Numbered from the stretch's first letter, positions 23,972-33,197 are shown. The stretch: 64,000 nt of DNA from QKTW01 sp052161885 (GCA_052161885.1 CP197396.1:2294001-2358000); one strand, 5' to 3'. Notes: generated by a model from the sequence alone, not told the origin. Translations and numbers: made by a program.

Positions 23972-25159
23972 TTATTTCTTTGCCAGTGCATTCAGTGCCA
24001 GCCAGGCCATAAGCCCTGTGCCGGTCTTCAATGCGTCTTCATCGATGTCAAAATGTGCATTGTGTACAGATGCGGTAAATTCTACATTATTCCGGTTGGT
24101 TCCCAGGCGGAAAAAACAACCTGGTACTTCGTGTGAATAAAATGCAAAATCATCAGCTGTCATGCGCAGATCCAGCATTTTCACATTGTTATCACCGAGA
24201 TATTCCTTTGCCCAACCCTCTGCACTGGCCGTAAATGCAGGATCGTTAAACAGCGAAGGATACCCTTTGGGTATATCCACCGTGCCGGTAGCACCGTATT
24301 GCGCACAGGTATGCTGTACAATTTCTTTCACCCAGCGATGTGCTTCGTCCCGCCATTCCTCGTTCATTGTCCGGAAAGTACCGTCAATCTCCACCTTGTC
24401 CGGGATTACGTTATTTACAAACCCACCGGAAATACGCCCGAAAGTAAGCACTGAAGGAATAATAGGATTTGCCTTGCGTGATACCACCTGCTGCAAAGAA
24501 GTGATCACCTGCGCAGCTACCGCTATCGGATCTATGGTCGTATTAGGCAGTGCAGCATGTCCCCCTTTACCTTCAATGGTTATATATATTTCATCAGTAC
24601 TGGCCATATATTGCCCTGCACGGAAGCCTACAACACCTGCGGGCAGATTCGGGTATACGTGCAGCGCCAGTATGGCATCCGGACGGGGATTTTCCAGTAC
24701 ACCTGCTGCTATCATCAGGCTGGCTCCGCCAGGATGTTTTTCTTCACCCGGCTGTATAATCAATTTAATTGTTCCTTCCCATTCATCCCTAAGCTCGTTC
24801 AGTATGCGTGCAGCGCTCAGCAAACATGTAGTGTGTACATCATGGCCGCATGCGTGCATCACACCATCTTTCTGCGACCGGTAAGAAACATTATTTGCTT
24901 CCAGAATAGGTAACGCATCCAGCTCGCAACGCAATGCTATGCAGCGGCTGCCGGGATTTCGTCCTTCTATGATGCCTACAATGCCGGTACCTGCAACACC
25001 TGTCTGGTGAGGGATTCCGTATTCGGTGAGTTTCTGTGAAACAAATGCCGAGGTTTCATATTCTTCAAACGAAAGCTCGGGGTGTGCATGTATATGATGC
25101 CGGATAGCCTGTATCTCAGGGTAGTATTGCTCCGTCTTCTGACGAATAATATTAATCAT
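23972..25159 (-). CDS. M20 family amidohydrolase (N-acyl-amino acid/hippurate hydrolase type)
   Basis: A 395-aa cytoplasmic metallopeptidase-fold hydrolase. The metal-binding stretch MHACGHDVHTTCLL and the acid region IQPGEEKHPGG are the M20D signatures; the dimerisation domain begins near EGKGGHAALPNTTIDPI, which carries a catalytic His. Members remove acyl groups from amino acids or hydrolyse indole-acetyl or hippuryl conjugates. The C-terminal metal-site region reads MTADDFAFYSHEVPGCFFRLG. Its start overlaps the upstream SPOR gene stop by 8 bp, so the two are coupled. Substrate cannot be set from sequence. Confidence 0.92.
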   Translation of the reverse strand: MINIIRQKTEQYYPEIQAIRHHIHAHPELSFEEYETSAFVSQKLTEYGIPHQTGVAGTGIVGIIEGRNPGSRCIALRCELDALPILEANNVSYRSQKDGVMHACGHDVHTTCLLSAARILNELRDEWEGTIKLIIQPGEEKHPGGASLMIAAGVLENPRPDAILALHVYPNLPAGVVGFRAGQYMASTDEIYITIEGKGGHAALPNTTIDPIAVAAQVITSLQQVVSRKANPIIPSVLTFGRISGGFVNNVIPDKVEIDGTFRTMNEEWRDEAHRWVKEIVQHTCAQYGATGTVDIPKGYPSLFNDPAFTASAEGWAKEYLGDNNVKMLDLRMTADDFAFYSHEVPGCFFRLGTNRNNVEFTASVHNAHFDIDEDALKTGTGLMAWLALNALAKK

Positions 25160-25616
25160 CTTGCTGTGTATTCAGAGTATTGATTTCAACGATATCGGGT
25201 ACGATCATACAGGGATTGTAAAGCTGGCTTACCTGCTTGTACATTTTCTGTGCTTCGGCACGCGTATGATAGTTGCCTACTTTTACAAGAAATTGTGGCT
25301 GTACATAGGTCATATATGTCCGCACACCCGGGAAGCGGCGCATAAAATCAAGCTTTATCTGTGTGGCGCTGTTACGGTCGTTTCCGTTATATATCTGTAC
25401 CCGGAAACCTCTTGAAGAACGGATGTAAGCCTTGGGCTGGATCACATGATTTTTGGTAACCATGGCCAGCCGTGGGTCTGCATGAACAACAATCCCGCCG
25501 GTATCCGGTACGCCCGTCTGCTGCGACTGGGTATAAGAGACCTTCATCTGCGCCCCGGCACTAAAGCCGGCAACGCATAATGCCAGTAGTAAACCGGTAC
25601 ACTTTCCTTTATTCAT
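25152..25616 (-). CDS. Exported SPOR-domain protein
   Basis: A 154-aa protein from the ATG at 25616, which opens a signal peptide (GLLLALCVAGFSAGAQ). Residues about 80-150 form a SPOR-like domain (RGFRVQIYNGNDRNSATQ, TYMTYVQPQFLVKVGNYH, RAEAQKMYKQVSQ). SPOR domains bind denuded peptidoglycan glycans, often at division sites. The lack of a membrane anchor suggests a soluble periplasmic protein. It is translationally coupled to the M20 hydrolase and lies 28 bp from deoC on the same strand, so deoC, SPOR and M20 probably form an operon. Confidence 0.85.
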   Translation of the reverse strand: MNKGKCTGLLLALCVAGFSAGAQMKVSYTQSQQTGVPDTGGIVVHADPRLAMVTKNHVIQPKAYIRSSRGFRVQIYNGNDRNSATQIKLDFMRRFPGVRTYMTYVQPQFLVKVGNYHTRAEAQKMYKQVSQLYNPCMIVPDIVEINTLNTQQDD

Positions 25617-25644
25617 ATCAGGTTTTAAAAAAATTTCAAACAGA

Positions 25645-26310
25645 TCAAAGGTCTCTGGCTTCTTCAACAATGCTCACACTTGCAGAGCAGCCAAGCCGTG
25701 TTGCACCCGCATCGATCAGTTCTTTTGCAAATGCGAAATTACGAATCCCTCCCGATGCTTTAATAGCAATATTTACCGGCAGGTGAGCCCTCATTAATTG
25801 TACCGCATGTATTGTAGCGCCTGTGGCCGAGTACCCGGTAGATGTTTTCATAAAATCGATGCCCAATGGTGCGTATAAAGCACAGCAACGCATAATTTCC
25901 TGGTCGGTAAGCTCACCGCTCTCTACTATCACTTTTATAATTTTCCCGGCCGCATGAATCGGTTCTATGCAGGCTTTCATTTCCTGCTGCAAAAATCCCC
26001 AGTCGCCTTCTTTAAGCGCTGCAATATTATGCACCATATCCAGTTCATCGGCACCATCTGTTATAGCCTGGTGTATCTCTGCCAGCTTGGATGCGGTATT
26101 GCTGTATCCAAACGGAAATCCGATCACCGTTGCTGTTTTCACTTCCGAATCAGTAAGCAGCTGTTTGGCCTTTGTCACATAATAGGGAGGCACACATACC
26201 GCAGCAAAATTGTTCTGCAGCGCTTCTACACAAAGCTGCTGGATATTCTTCCCGGTAGCAACGGGCTTCAATATGGTATGATCTATATAAGATGCTATGT
26301 TGAAGGACAT
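25645..26310 (-). CDS. deoC: Deoxyribose-phosphate aldolase
   Basis: A 221-aa DeoC from the ATG at 26310 (the longer frame to 26505 is a leader). The Schiff-base Lys is K155 in DFMKTSTGYSATGA; the assisting Lys is K184 in IAIKASGGI and the proton-relay Asp is D91 in DELDMVHN. It splits 2-deoxyribose-5-phosphate into acetaldehyde and glyceraldehyde-3-phosphate in nucleoside breakdown, in the cytoplasm. No deoA or deoD gene is adjacent. The length matches short bacterial DeoC proteins (about 220 aa). Confidence 0.95.
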   Translation of the reverse strand: MSFNIASYIDHTILKPVATGKNIQQLCVEALQNNFAAVCVPPYYVTKAKQLLTDSEVKTATVIGFPFGYSNTASKLAEIHQAITDGADELDMVHNIAALKEGDWGFLQQEMKACIEPIHAAGKIIKVIVESGELTDQEIMRCCALYAPLGIDFMKTSTGYSATGATIHAVQLMRAHLPVNIAIKASGGIRNFAFAKELIDAGATRLGCSASVSIVEEARDL

Positions 26311-26380
26311 TATTGTTGCTTTTGAGGTGTAAAAGTAGTTATTGACGGGTAAAAGTACCGGTAACAACAGATTATTCAAT

Positions 26381-26404
26381 AAAAAAACCGCCCTGAAGGG
26401 GCGG
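26381..26404 (-). terminator. Terminator after T9SS protein gene
   Basis: A 6-bp GC stem (CCGCCC/GGGCGG) with a TGAAG loop, followed on the minus strand by seven T residues. It stops the gene at 26456-27517, with the larger hairpin at 26413-26445 between them. Confidence 0.8.
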
Positions 26405-26412
26405 CGGATGCC

Positions 26413-26445
26413 AACGTTGTCAGCGTTCAGAACGCTGACAACGTT
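26413..26445. repeat. Perfect 15-bp hairpin, related to the one at 35486
   Basis: AACGTTGTCAGCGTT at 26413-26427 and its exact reverse complement at 26431-26445, spacer CAG. It sits 11 bp after the stop of the T9SS protein gene. A near-identical palindrome lies at 35486-35518 beside kynU, so this is a dispersed element and not only a terminator. Confidence 0.75.
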
Positions 26446-26455
26446 TTTATAAAAT

Positions 26456-27517
26456 CTATTGTTTTTCAATGAGTGAATAACCCACCTGGTTGTCGGCATT
26501 GGCAATACGTATTATGTATTGTCCTGCAGGACGGGCACTGAGATCAACAGATGCATTGTTTGCCTGAGCCAGCAATATCTTACCGGTCATATCATAAACT
26601 TCTACGGAGAATTCGTGCCATGCGGCGGGTATTGTTACATGAAAAACGCCGTTTGCTGAAGGATTGGGATATGCAGTGAGCTTCACCTTTTCAGGGCTTT
26701 GCAGACTGGCTACACCTACATGGCGCGCCATATCGCGATAGCGGGTAAAAGTTGGTACTGCGTTACCTCCTACCATTGTTACGTTTACCCACAGCGCCGG
26801 GAATTTATCATTCTGTGTAAGCCAGTAGTAATCAGCAGACTGACGGGAGATCGCAGTAGGCGTACCACCGAAGTCAATAGTATCTACTTCGTTGACTTCA
26901 CTTCTTACACGCAGCACATCTGTTGCTGTAGTATAGTAAGGGGTAGTAATGGTTCCCCAGCCATCAACATAAGTATTGCGGTAGCCGGACATTTTTACAG
27001 TAGCTCCGCTCAGCGAAGCCGTCAATGCGTAAGTAGTACTGTCGTGGTGATTATAGGTAAGCGGATAGATAAACCACTCATCTTCGTCCTGGTAGGGAGC
27101 ACCTAACGGCAGGCCCAACCCGCTTATCGTTGCGCCGAAACCCACAGCACTGAGCCTGTCCGGCGAGGTTCTTTTCAGGAAGAATGAATACGGATCCTGG
27201 GCTGTAAACCCACCAAGACTGATGGAATCAAGTACCTTAAATCCGAATGCAGTAAGCGGTATACCGGACAGCCCGAAAGCAGCATTCACCTGTGTAACCG
27301 TTTTCCAGCTCTGCACCCCTTGTGATACCGGCGCAAGTGTGGAAAAGTTCCAGGCCATATTGGCACCGGTAGCGAGGCTTACATTTGTGGTAATTGCAGG
27401 GCTGCTATAGCGGAATGTATCCCCGGCAGAAGGAATAACAGAAGAAGTAATGGTGATCTGCGCCTGGGCAAAGCCCCCTAAAGCCAGTAAAGAGAACAGG
27501 AGTAAAGCTTTTTTCAT
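26456..27517 (-). CDS. Secreted protein with T9SS type A sorting domain
   Basis: A 353-aa exported protein from the ATG at 27517, with signal peptide KKALLLFSLLALGGFAQAQ. The bulk is beta-rich with no catalytic motif I recognise. The last 80 residues form a T9SS type A sorting domain: LTAYPNPSANGVFHVTIP, VEVYDMTGKILLAQ, and a C-terminal LIEKQ. It should be exported through the type IX system and released or anchored at the surface. It is monocistronic, with two hairpins after the stop. The body is of unknown function. Confidence 0.88.
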   Translation of the reverse strand: MKKALLLFSLLALGGFAQAQITITSSVIPSAGDTFRYSSPAITTNVSLATGANMAWNFSTLAPVSQGVQSWKTVTQVNAAFGLSGIPLTAFGFKVLDSISLGGFTAQDPYSFFLKRTSPDRLSAVGFGATISGLGLPLGAPYQDEDEWFIYPLTYNHHDSTTYALTASLSGATVKMSGYRNTYVDGWGTITTPYYTTATDVLRVRSEVNEVDTIDFGGTPTAISRQSADYYWLTQNDKFPALWVNVTMVGGNAVPTFTRYRDMARHVGVASLQSPEKVKLTAYPNPSANGVFHVTIPAAWHEFSVEVYDMTGKILLAQANNASVDLSARPAGQYIIRIANADNQVGYSLIEKQ

Positions 27518-27667
27518 CTTATATTTTTCCGTGAAATTAAACCCTTTTGCTTTCAATTGGTATAGGGGAAGTTCCTATTTTTTGCGGAACGTTATTCACT
27601 TTATGAGGAAAAACTAATTGCTTCCGGCAACCCGGAGCCAGATAACTTTATGCCTCATCCACTATTT

Positions 27668-28243
27668 ATGAACAAAGTCCGCCCAGTACATATACTCGCA
27701 ATTTCAGGCAGTCTCAGGTCTGCATCTGTGAACACCACTATAATAAATGCCCTGCAGGCCATCGCGCCGGAACATATCTCCGTAACTATCTATGAAGGCA
27801 TTGGCAACCTTCCGCATTTTATGCCCGGCACAGAAAATGATGCTGCACCACAATCTGTACACGAATGGAGAGCGGCACTGAAGCAGGCAGATGCCGTAGT
27901 ATTTTCCACACCGGAGTATGCAGGCGGCGTACCGGGCGTATTAAAAAACGCACTCGACTGGATCGTATCTTCCGGCGAGCTTGTAGAAAAGCCTGTTGCG
28001 GTGATCAGTGCGTCTCCATTCGGGGCAGGCGGTGCTCATGCAAATGCATCACTCGTACTTACACTCGGTTTTGTAGCAGCTATTATTCCCGAGGCCTGTA
28101 AAATATGTATTGGCGGTGCGCCAGCTAAAATTGCGGCACCGGATTCGATCACTGACGAGGCAACATTACAGCAGTTACGTACCATGCTGCAGGTATTGGC
28201 AGATATGAAAACAGGCGAAGCATCAGCCCCGCCTGTCTCATAA
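27668..28243 (+). CDS. NADPH-dependent FMN reductase family flavoprotein
   Basis: A 191-aa flavodoxin-like reductase. The FMN phosphate loop reads ISGSLRSASVNT at the N-terminus and the conserved STPEYAGGVPGVLKNALDW follows near residues 75-95. Such proteins reduce quinones, chromate or azo dyes with NAD(P)H. I prefer the ATG at 27668 over 27650, because a near-consensus TAACTTTA element (27643-27650) overlaps the earlier start. It ends 16 bp from the convergent permease gene with no obvious terminator between. Confidence 0.9.
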   Translation: MNKVRPVHILAISGSLRSASVNTTIINALQAIAPEHISVTIYEGIGNLPHFMPGTENDAAPQSVHEWRAALKQADAVVFSTPEYAGGVPGVLKNALDWIVSSGELVEKPVAVISASPFGAGGAHANASLVLTLGFVAAIIPEACKICIGGAPAKIAAPDSITDEATLQQLRTMLQVLADMKTGEASAPPVS

Positions 28244-28259
28244 TTTTATATCAATCCCG

Positions 28260-29360
28260 TTATTCCCATTTAAACACTCTGCCTGCAACGAAGTAGGCCA
28301 CTACGCCCCAGCCCAGCAATATCACAATATCCCATTTGATTTCCCAGAAGCCGACACCGTCAAATGCTACGCGGCGCATGGCATCATTGAGATAGGTCAG
28401 CGGCAGCGCCTTGCTTATGGGCTGCAGCCATTTGGGGAAGTTATCAATGGAGAAGAATGTACCCGCCAGCAGGAACTGCGGCAGTGTGATCATGTTGGAT
28501 AAAGGTGGTATCGTAGACTCGCTCCGGGCAAGACCGCTGATGATAAAACCAAAGCCCATGAACACCATAATGCCGAGCATGCTCAGCAACAGCAGTTCTA
28601 TAAATGTAAGCGCTCCGTGTATCAGCGTATAATCAAATGCATAATGACCAATGCCGATGATCACCACAGAAGTGATGAGCTGGAAGATCATACGTGCAAT
28701 ACCTTCGCTGAGCACAATAATTTCGCGACGCACAGGTGTTGCAAAAAAGCGTTTCAGCACCAGTGTCTGGCGCATATTAAAGAACACGAATGCCGTCCCG
28801 AAAACGCTGCCCGCCAGCAATGAAAAGCCCAGCTGACCGGGAAGGATAAAGTCGATTGTTTTAAACTCCCTTACTTCCGATACCTGTACGTCTATTTCAG
28901 CCAATGCATCGGTACGTTTTTCAATTTCCGGATCCATCTGTTGTATTACCTGCTTCAGTATGCCCTGCAGCTGCGGCAGTTTGTCCATCTGCGAAGAAGC
29001 GGCATGCAGTATAATATTATACTTTGCCGGCGTACCTGCCGGATTAGGTTTTATGTCAATGATCGCTGCAACATCCCCTTCCGCAAGATCTTTATTCAAT
29101 GCAGCCGTATCATTTTCTGTGATCCACTTTAAAACAGGCACTTGGTGCAACGCCATATATACAGGATTGGCACTGTCGGTACCCGGCGCTGCAGCCACAT
29201 GTATGCTGGAACCATGACCGCCGCCAAGGAAGCCAAAAACGAGAATAAAAATGAGCGGGAATGCAACACCAAAAACAATAGCAGAAGGACTTTTGGCTAT
29301 GGATTGCAGACTCGCTTTTACCAGCGCGCGCAAAGCCCTGAAATTGCTGTAATTCGCCAT
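28260..29360 (-). CDS. ABC-2 type transporter permease
   Basis: A 366-aa inner-membrane protein from the ATG at 29360. An N-terminal helix (IVFGVAFPLIFILVFGFLGG) is followed by a large periplasmic domain (about 45-185) and five further helices, the layout of ABC2_membrane_3 permeases such as YhhJ or drug exporters. The final stretch is GWGVVAYFVAGRVFKWE. An ABC ATPase is needed for function but none is encoded next to it. An inverted repeat overlapping its promoter suggests repression by a TetR-like regulator, also not seen here. Confidence 0.88.
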   Translation of the reverse strand: MANYSNFRALRALVKASLQSIAKSPSAIVFGVAFPLIFILVFGFLGGGHGSSIHVAAAPGTDSANPVYMALHQVPVLKWITENDTAALNKDLAEGDVAAIIDIKPNPAGTPAKYNIILHAASSQMDKLPQLQGILKQVIQQMDPEIEKRTDALAEIDVQVSEVREFKTIDFILPGQLGFSLLAGSVFGTAFVFFNMRQTLVLKRFFATPVRREIIVLSEGIARMIFQLITSVVIIGIGHYAFDYTLIHGALTFIELLLLSMLGIMVFMGFGFIISGLARSESTIPPLSNMITLPQFLLAGTFFSIDNFPKWLQPISKALPLTYLNDAMRRVAFDGVGFWEIKWDIVILLGWGVVAYFVAGRVFKWE

Positions 29361-29376
29361 ATTTTCCGGAAAAATT

Positions 29377-29392
29377 GAGTACAAATGTACTC
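29377..29392 (-). promoter_or_regulatory. Inverted repeat overlapping -7 element of the permease gene
   Basis: GAGTACA-AA-TGTACTC, a perfect 7-bp inverted repeat with a 2-base centre. On the minus strand it contains TACATTTG (29382-29389), an exact TAnnTTTG match, 21 bp before the permease ATG. A repressor bound here would block transcription. No TTTG box is found exactly 19-20 bp upstream. Confidence 0.45.
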
Positions 29393-29486
29393 ACTGCGGG
29401 TTAATCAAATGCCAAAATATAAACCCGTGACAAACAGATGGCTCATTTGTCGTAAATTACCGGTCATGTGTACAATGTATTCATAC

Positions 29487-30746
29487 ATGCAACGAACCCT
29501 GCTGATCATTTTATTTTGCTGTGCCGCCGGCAGCAGTTTTGCCGCGCGGATATTCATACCCATGGATGCCGAAACCCAGAAAAACCACCTAAAGGCTTAC
29601 GGTATCGCTTATTTCGCACTCACCAAACAGATTCCGGTAGACTGGCTGCTCAATTACAAAGGCGGAAGTTTTGCCATGGAGCAGAATGAAGAAGTGGAGC
29701 GGCTCTGCAAATTGCGCGGTGTGGATTATGATGTGATCAGCGACGCACAATATGGCGGTATTGTAAATGAGATAGCCAACCCTGATTATAACGGTGACAT
29801 CATTAAACTGGAGAAAGCGCCCAAAATAGCCGTATACACGCCACCCAACAAATTGCCCTGGGATGATGCAGTAACTATGGTGCTTACTTATGCAGAAATA
29901 CCATACGACAAAATATACGATGAAGAAGTGCTGACCGATAAACTACCCACCTATGACTGGCTGCACCTGCATCATGAAGATTTTACAGGCCAGTACGGAA
30001 AATTCTGGGCACAATACCGCGGCGCGAGCTGGTACCAGGAGGATGTGCGCACACAGGAATCCATGGCCAAGAAACACGGTTTCACCAAAGTATCGCAGCT
30101 GAAACTGGCCGTTGCCAAAAAGATACAGGGCTTTGTAGCCGGCGGAGGTTACCTGTTTGCCATGTGTTCTGCTACCGACAGCTATGATGTGGCCGTCGCA
30201 GCGCATCACACAGATATCTGCGATGTACCTTTTGATGGCGACCCGATGGCGCCCGATGCACAGCAGAAGCTTGACTTCACACAATGCTTTGCCTTTAAAG
30301 ATTTCATCATCTCACAGAACCCTTACGAATACGAATTTTCCAACATCGACAACACGAATTTCCGCCGCGTACCGATGGACCAGGATTATTTCACGCTGTT
30401 TACCTTCTCTGCAAAATTTGATCCGGTGCCTACTATGCTCTGCCAGGACCATACCACCACTATCAAAGGTTTTATGGGACAGACAACTTCTTTCCGCAAA
30501 GAAGTACTGAAAACAAGCGTACTGGTAATGGGCGAATACAAACCAGCCAATGAAGCCCGTTACATACATGGCGAATACGGCAAAGGTACCTGGACATTTT
30601 ATGGCGGTCACGATCCGGAGGATTACCAGCATGCTATCGGCGACCCTCCGACGGATCTTTCCCTGCATCCTACTTCACCCGGTTACAGGCTTATCCTGAA
30701 TAATGTACTTTTTCCTGCAGCCAAGAAAAAGCCGAGAAAAACGTAG
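29487..30746 (+). CDS. Exported protein of the Bacteroidota family often labelled asparagine synthetase B
   Basis: A 419-aa protein from the ATG at 29487, which begins a signal peptide (QRTLLIILFCCAAGSSFAA). IFIPMDAETQKNHLKAYGIAY is the characteristic opening of a family that databases commonly name asparagine synthetase B. I see neither an N-terminal catalytic Cys nor the SGGxDS ATP-pyrophosphatase loop of real AsnB, and the signal peptide makes such a role unlikely. A conserved inner region (YGKFWAQYRGASWY, GYLFAMCSATDSYDVA) resembles a class I amidotransferase-like fold. It diverges from the ABC permease. Function unknown. Confidence 0.75.
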   Translation: MQRTLLIILFCCAAGSSFAARIFIPMDAETQKNHLKAYGIAYFALTKQIPVDWLLNYKGGSFAMEQNEEVERLCKLRGVDYDVISDAQYGGIVNEIANPDYNGDIIKLEKAPKIAVYTPPNKLPWDDAVTMVLTYAEIPYDKIYDEEVLTDKLPTYDWLHLHHEDFTGQYGKFWAQYRGASWYQEDVRTQESMAKKHGFTKVSQLKLAVAKKIQGFVAGGGYLFAMCSATDSYDVAVAAHHTDICDVPFDGDPMAPDAQQKLDFTQCFAFKDFIISQNPYEYEFSNIDNTNFRRVPMDQDYFTLFTFSAKFDPVPTMLCQDHTTTIKGFMGQTTSFRKEVLKTSVLVMGEYKPANEARYIHGEYGKGTWTFYGGHDPEDYQHAIGDPPTDLSLHPTSPGYRLILNNVLFPAAKKKPRKT

Positions 30747-30793
30747 CTGATCAGTAAATCAGGAGATTGATTATTGGCTTAAAAGTAGTTTCT

Positions 30794-31405
30794 ATGAAAC
30801 CTGCATACGCTATCAGGTTCCCATACTTCTTCTGTTTCTTTTTATTAATTGCCTGCAAGGCATCTGCAGCGCAAAAGGATTCAGTAATTGTTCTGAAAGA
30901 ATATTGTATCTACCGGGGCGACACCGTAAACCGGCTGGATAGAGACTGCAAAAGAACCGGCAAGTGGCTGTTCTTCCGGATTGATACCATACGGCACGTT
31001 ATTATTACCGAAGACTGTTATTGGATTAAAAAAGGAAAAACTCATTGTGTCCCTAATGTCATTCACAATGACGGAATAAATTATAAGCATATTGCTACCG
31101 GATACTATACGCATGGGAAGAAAAACGGCAACTGGCAATTCAGTGGTGATACTTTCCATACACTCAGCCTTCTTATAGACTATACCGATGGCGCCGTACG
31201 ATGGCCGGTTCTATTTATAAACGGAGATTGTATTATCGCATCAGCCAACGCGGCCGGGGACTCGATAGCATGGAACAATTTCAGCCAAAAGGGTAAAAGT
31301 GGAAAAAGGAGCGTAGAGCAGCTAAAAGACTTTGCCTACTGGGAAGGGCGTATCTATTATATAAATTTCCCTTTCAAGCCCGATATCTGGAAACCGGAAG
31401 AATAA
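30794..31405 (+). CDS. Exported hypothetical protein
   Basis: A 203-aa protein from the ATG at 30794, opening with a signal sequence (FPYFFCFFLLIACKASAAQ) that may be lipoprotein-type at the Cys. The rest is a beta-rich pattern with repeated strand turns such as GKWLFFRIDT, ATGYYTHGKKNGNWQFSGD and AYWEGRIYYINFPF. The GKKNGNW element recalls MORN-like or toxin_15-type repeats in Bacteroidota, but only one clear copy is present. It lies 47 bp after the previous gene and 52 bp before the next, on the same strand. I do not recognise the family. Confidence 0.6.
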   Translation: MKPAYAIRFPYFFCFFLLIACKASAAQKDSVIVLKEYCIYRGDTVNRLDRDCKRTGKWLFFRIDTIRHVIITEDCYWIKKGKTHCVPNVIHNDGINYKHIATGYYTHGKKNGNWQFSGDTFHTLSLLIDYTDGAVRWPVLFINGDCIIASANAAGDSIAWNNFSQKGKSGKRSVEQLKDFAYWEGRIYYINFPFKPDIWKPEE

Positions 31406-31457
31406 AAAAATAGGGGTAAAAAACAATCCATACGTTATTGTACATATACATCAGCGT

Positions 31458-32141
31458 ATGAAAACCCTTCTCCTCTGTTTCGCTTTTCTATTACCTGCAA
31501 TAATTGCACCTGCACAGGATACAACCATTCATAACCGCGGGCTTGCACTGTTCTGGGAGCCGTCTTCCATGTTTAGCGTGTACAATGGCAGCATTGCCAC
31601 CTTTGGCCTGGAGAAGTCTTTAGGCGAGGCATTTGCATTAAACGGATCAATAGGAGCATACATTGCAGGCAATGGCAACACCATTCGACCGCATGGCTAT
31701 AAGATAAAAGCGGCCATTAAAGCCTACCTCCCGGAAGACCAGGGATTGCGCACTTATCTTGCACTGGAATATTGTTATAAAGATGTGCACTATACCTATG
31801 AAGATGAAATGGAAAGCACACGTGAAACAGTACAATACCATGTGCAGAAATACAAAACACGTGTCAGCCTGCTATACGGTGCAGTAATACCAATGCATAA
31901 AATTTTTCTCGATGGATTTGTAGGTGCCGGCATAGGATATAAATATGTTTCCAACGATATTAATCCTGATCAACTGAATGACTTCTACCACTGGCATGAA
32001 GGCTTTATACAGAGCTTCTCAGACGGCGCTACCGCATGTGCAACGTTCGATATTTGCCTTGGTGTGCGTGTAGGACTTCGCTTTTTCAACAAACATCATA
32101 AAGATGATGAAGATTACGGCTATTACAACTATGATTATTAG
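31458..32141 (+). CDS. Small outer-membrane beta-barrel protein, unknown
   Basis: A 227-aa exported protein with a signal peptide (LLLCFAFLLPAIIAPAQ). Alternating strands (NGSIATFGLEKSLGEAFAL, TYLALEYCYKDVHYTY, LGVRVGLRFFNKHHKDDED) suggest an 8- to 10-stranded barrel. The tail is short and acidic/aromatic (DYGYYNYDY), ending in an aromatic residue as barrel C-termini often do. No function known. It is followed 63 bp later by a hydrolase gene on the same strand. Confidence 0.65.
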   Translation: MKTLLLCFAFLLPAIIAPAQDTTIHNRGLALFWEPSSMFSVYNGSIATFGLEKSLGEAFALNGSIGAYIAGNGNTIRPHGYKIKAAIKAYLPEDQGLRTYLALEYCYKDVHYTYEDEMESTRETVQYHVQKYKTRVSLLYGAVIPMHKIFLDGFVGAGIGYKYVSNDINPDQLNDFYHWHEGFIQSFSDGATACATFDICLGVRVGLRFFNKHHKDDEDYGYYNYDY

Positions 32142-32204
32142 AACCATTTCCGGGCACGGTTTTATCTAACATTTTGATAACTTCTATGTCATTATTTTCA
32201 GGTT

Positions 32205-33197
32205 ATGAACCATAAATCCCGGAAATATCTGAAACGTGCCGGCTGGACTGCAGCCTCTGCCTTCGTGCTGCTCAATGTGACCACTGCATTTCATGCCTAT
32301 AAATTCACGCATTTTTCTACAGAGACCGGCCTGCAGAAAACAACATCAGAAGAAAAAATCGGCTTCCTCGAAAAACTGAAAATATTATTCACGGGTATAA
32401 AACTGCCGCGCCCAGTAGCGACCCGGCAGCCTTCCCGCCCCTATGAAACTATATACCTGCAAAGCAATAAACAGATTGAATGCTGGATGATCCATCCGGA
32501 TACCCCGGCAAAAGGAACTGTGATCCTTTTTCATGGCTATGGCGGCGAAAAATCTTCCATGCTGGATCGTGCAGAAGTACTGCTGCAGCGAGGCTACAAT
32601 ACGCTGCTGGTAGACTTTATGGGTTCCGGCGGATCGGAAGGAAACCAGACAACCGTTGGATTCCGCGAGGCTGAGGAAGTAAAAACGGCCTTTGAATATC
32701 TTCATCAATCCGGTATAAAAAACATTTTCCTGTTTGGCACTTCCATGGGTGCAGCTGCTGTGCTTAAAGCAATGCACGACTACAACCTTCAACCAGAGGG
32801 GATACTACTTGAATGCCCTTTCGGCACTATGTATGAAACAGTGGCGGCCCGATGCCGTATGCTCAAAGTACCGGCCTTTCCTATTGCGGGCATGCTGGTG
32901 TTCTGGGGCGGCATTGAAAATGGTTTCCGTGCTTTTGATAATAATCCTGAAGATTTTGCAAGGAGTGTGCATTGTCCCGTGCTGCTGATGTATGGCGAGA
33001 AAGACGAAAAAGTATGCCGTTCAGAAATCGATAAAATATATAATAACCTTCCTGGCCAAAAAACACTGAAAACCTTCCCCAGAGCACGGCACGAAAGCTA
33101 CCTGCTAAAATACCGTAATGCCTGGACCAGCAATGTGCAGCAGTTCCTGGAGCAATGCACACCTGCAGCAACATATGACAAAAAGATGACGCACTAA
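32205..33197 (+). CDS. Alpha/beta hydrolase (Hydrolase_4 / BAAT-like)
   Basis: A 330-aa protein with an N-terminal hydrophobic segment (AGWTAASAFVLLNVTTAF), so it is probably inner-membrane anchored or exported. The nucleophile elbow is GTSMGAA, the oxyanion region is LFHGYGGEKSS, and the acid and His are near MYGEKDEKVC and ARHESYL. Such enzymes hydrolyse esters, thioesters or peptides. The layout matches the YqkD/YfhR type of membrane-linked hydrolases. Substrate unknown. It forms a same-strand run with the Rieske gene 67 bp downstream. Confidence 0.85.
   Translation: MNHKSRKYLKRAGWTAASAFVLLNVTTAFHAYKFTHFSTETGLQKTTSEEKIGFLEKLKILFTGIKLPRPVATRQPSRPYETIYLQSNKQIECWMIHPDTPAKGTVILFHGYGGEKSSMLDRAEVLLQRGYNTLLVDFMGSGGSEGNQTTVGFREAEEVKTAFEYLHQSGIKNIFLFGTSMGAAAVLKAMHDYNLQPEGILLECPFGTMYETVAARCRMLKVPAFPIAGMLVFWGGIENGFRAFDNNPEDFARSVHCPVLLMYGEKDEKVCRSEIDKIYNNLPGQKTLKTFPRARHESYLLKYRNAWTSNVQQFLEQCTPAATYDKKMTH

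Noticed and set aside
29385..29486. Upstream start for the 29487 gene
   Set aside because: The signal peptide begins at 29487, and the upstream part lies over the permease promoter palindrome.
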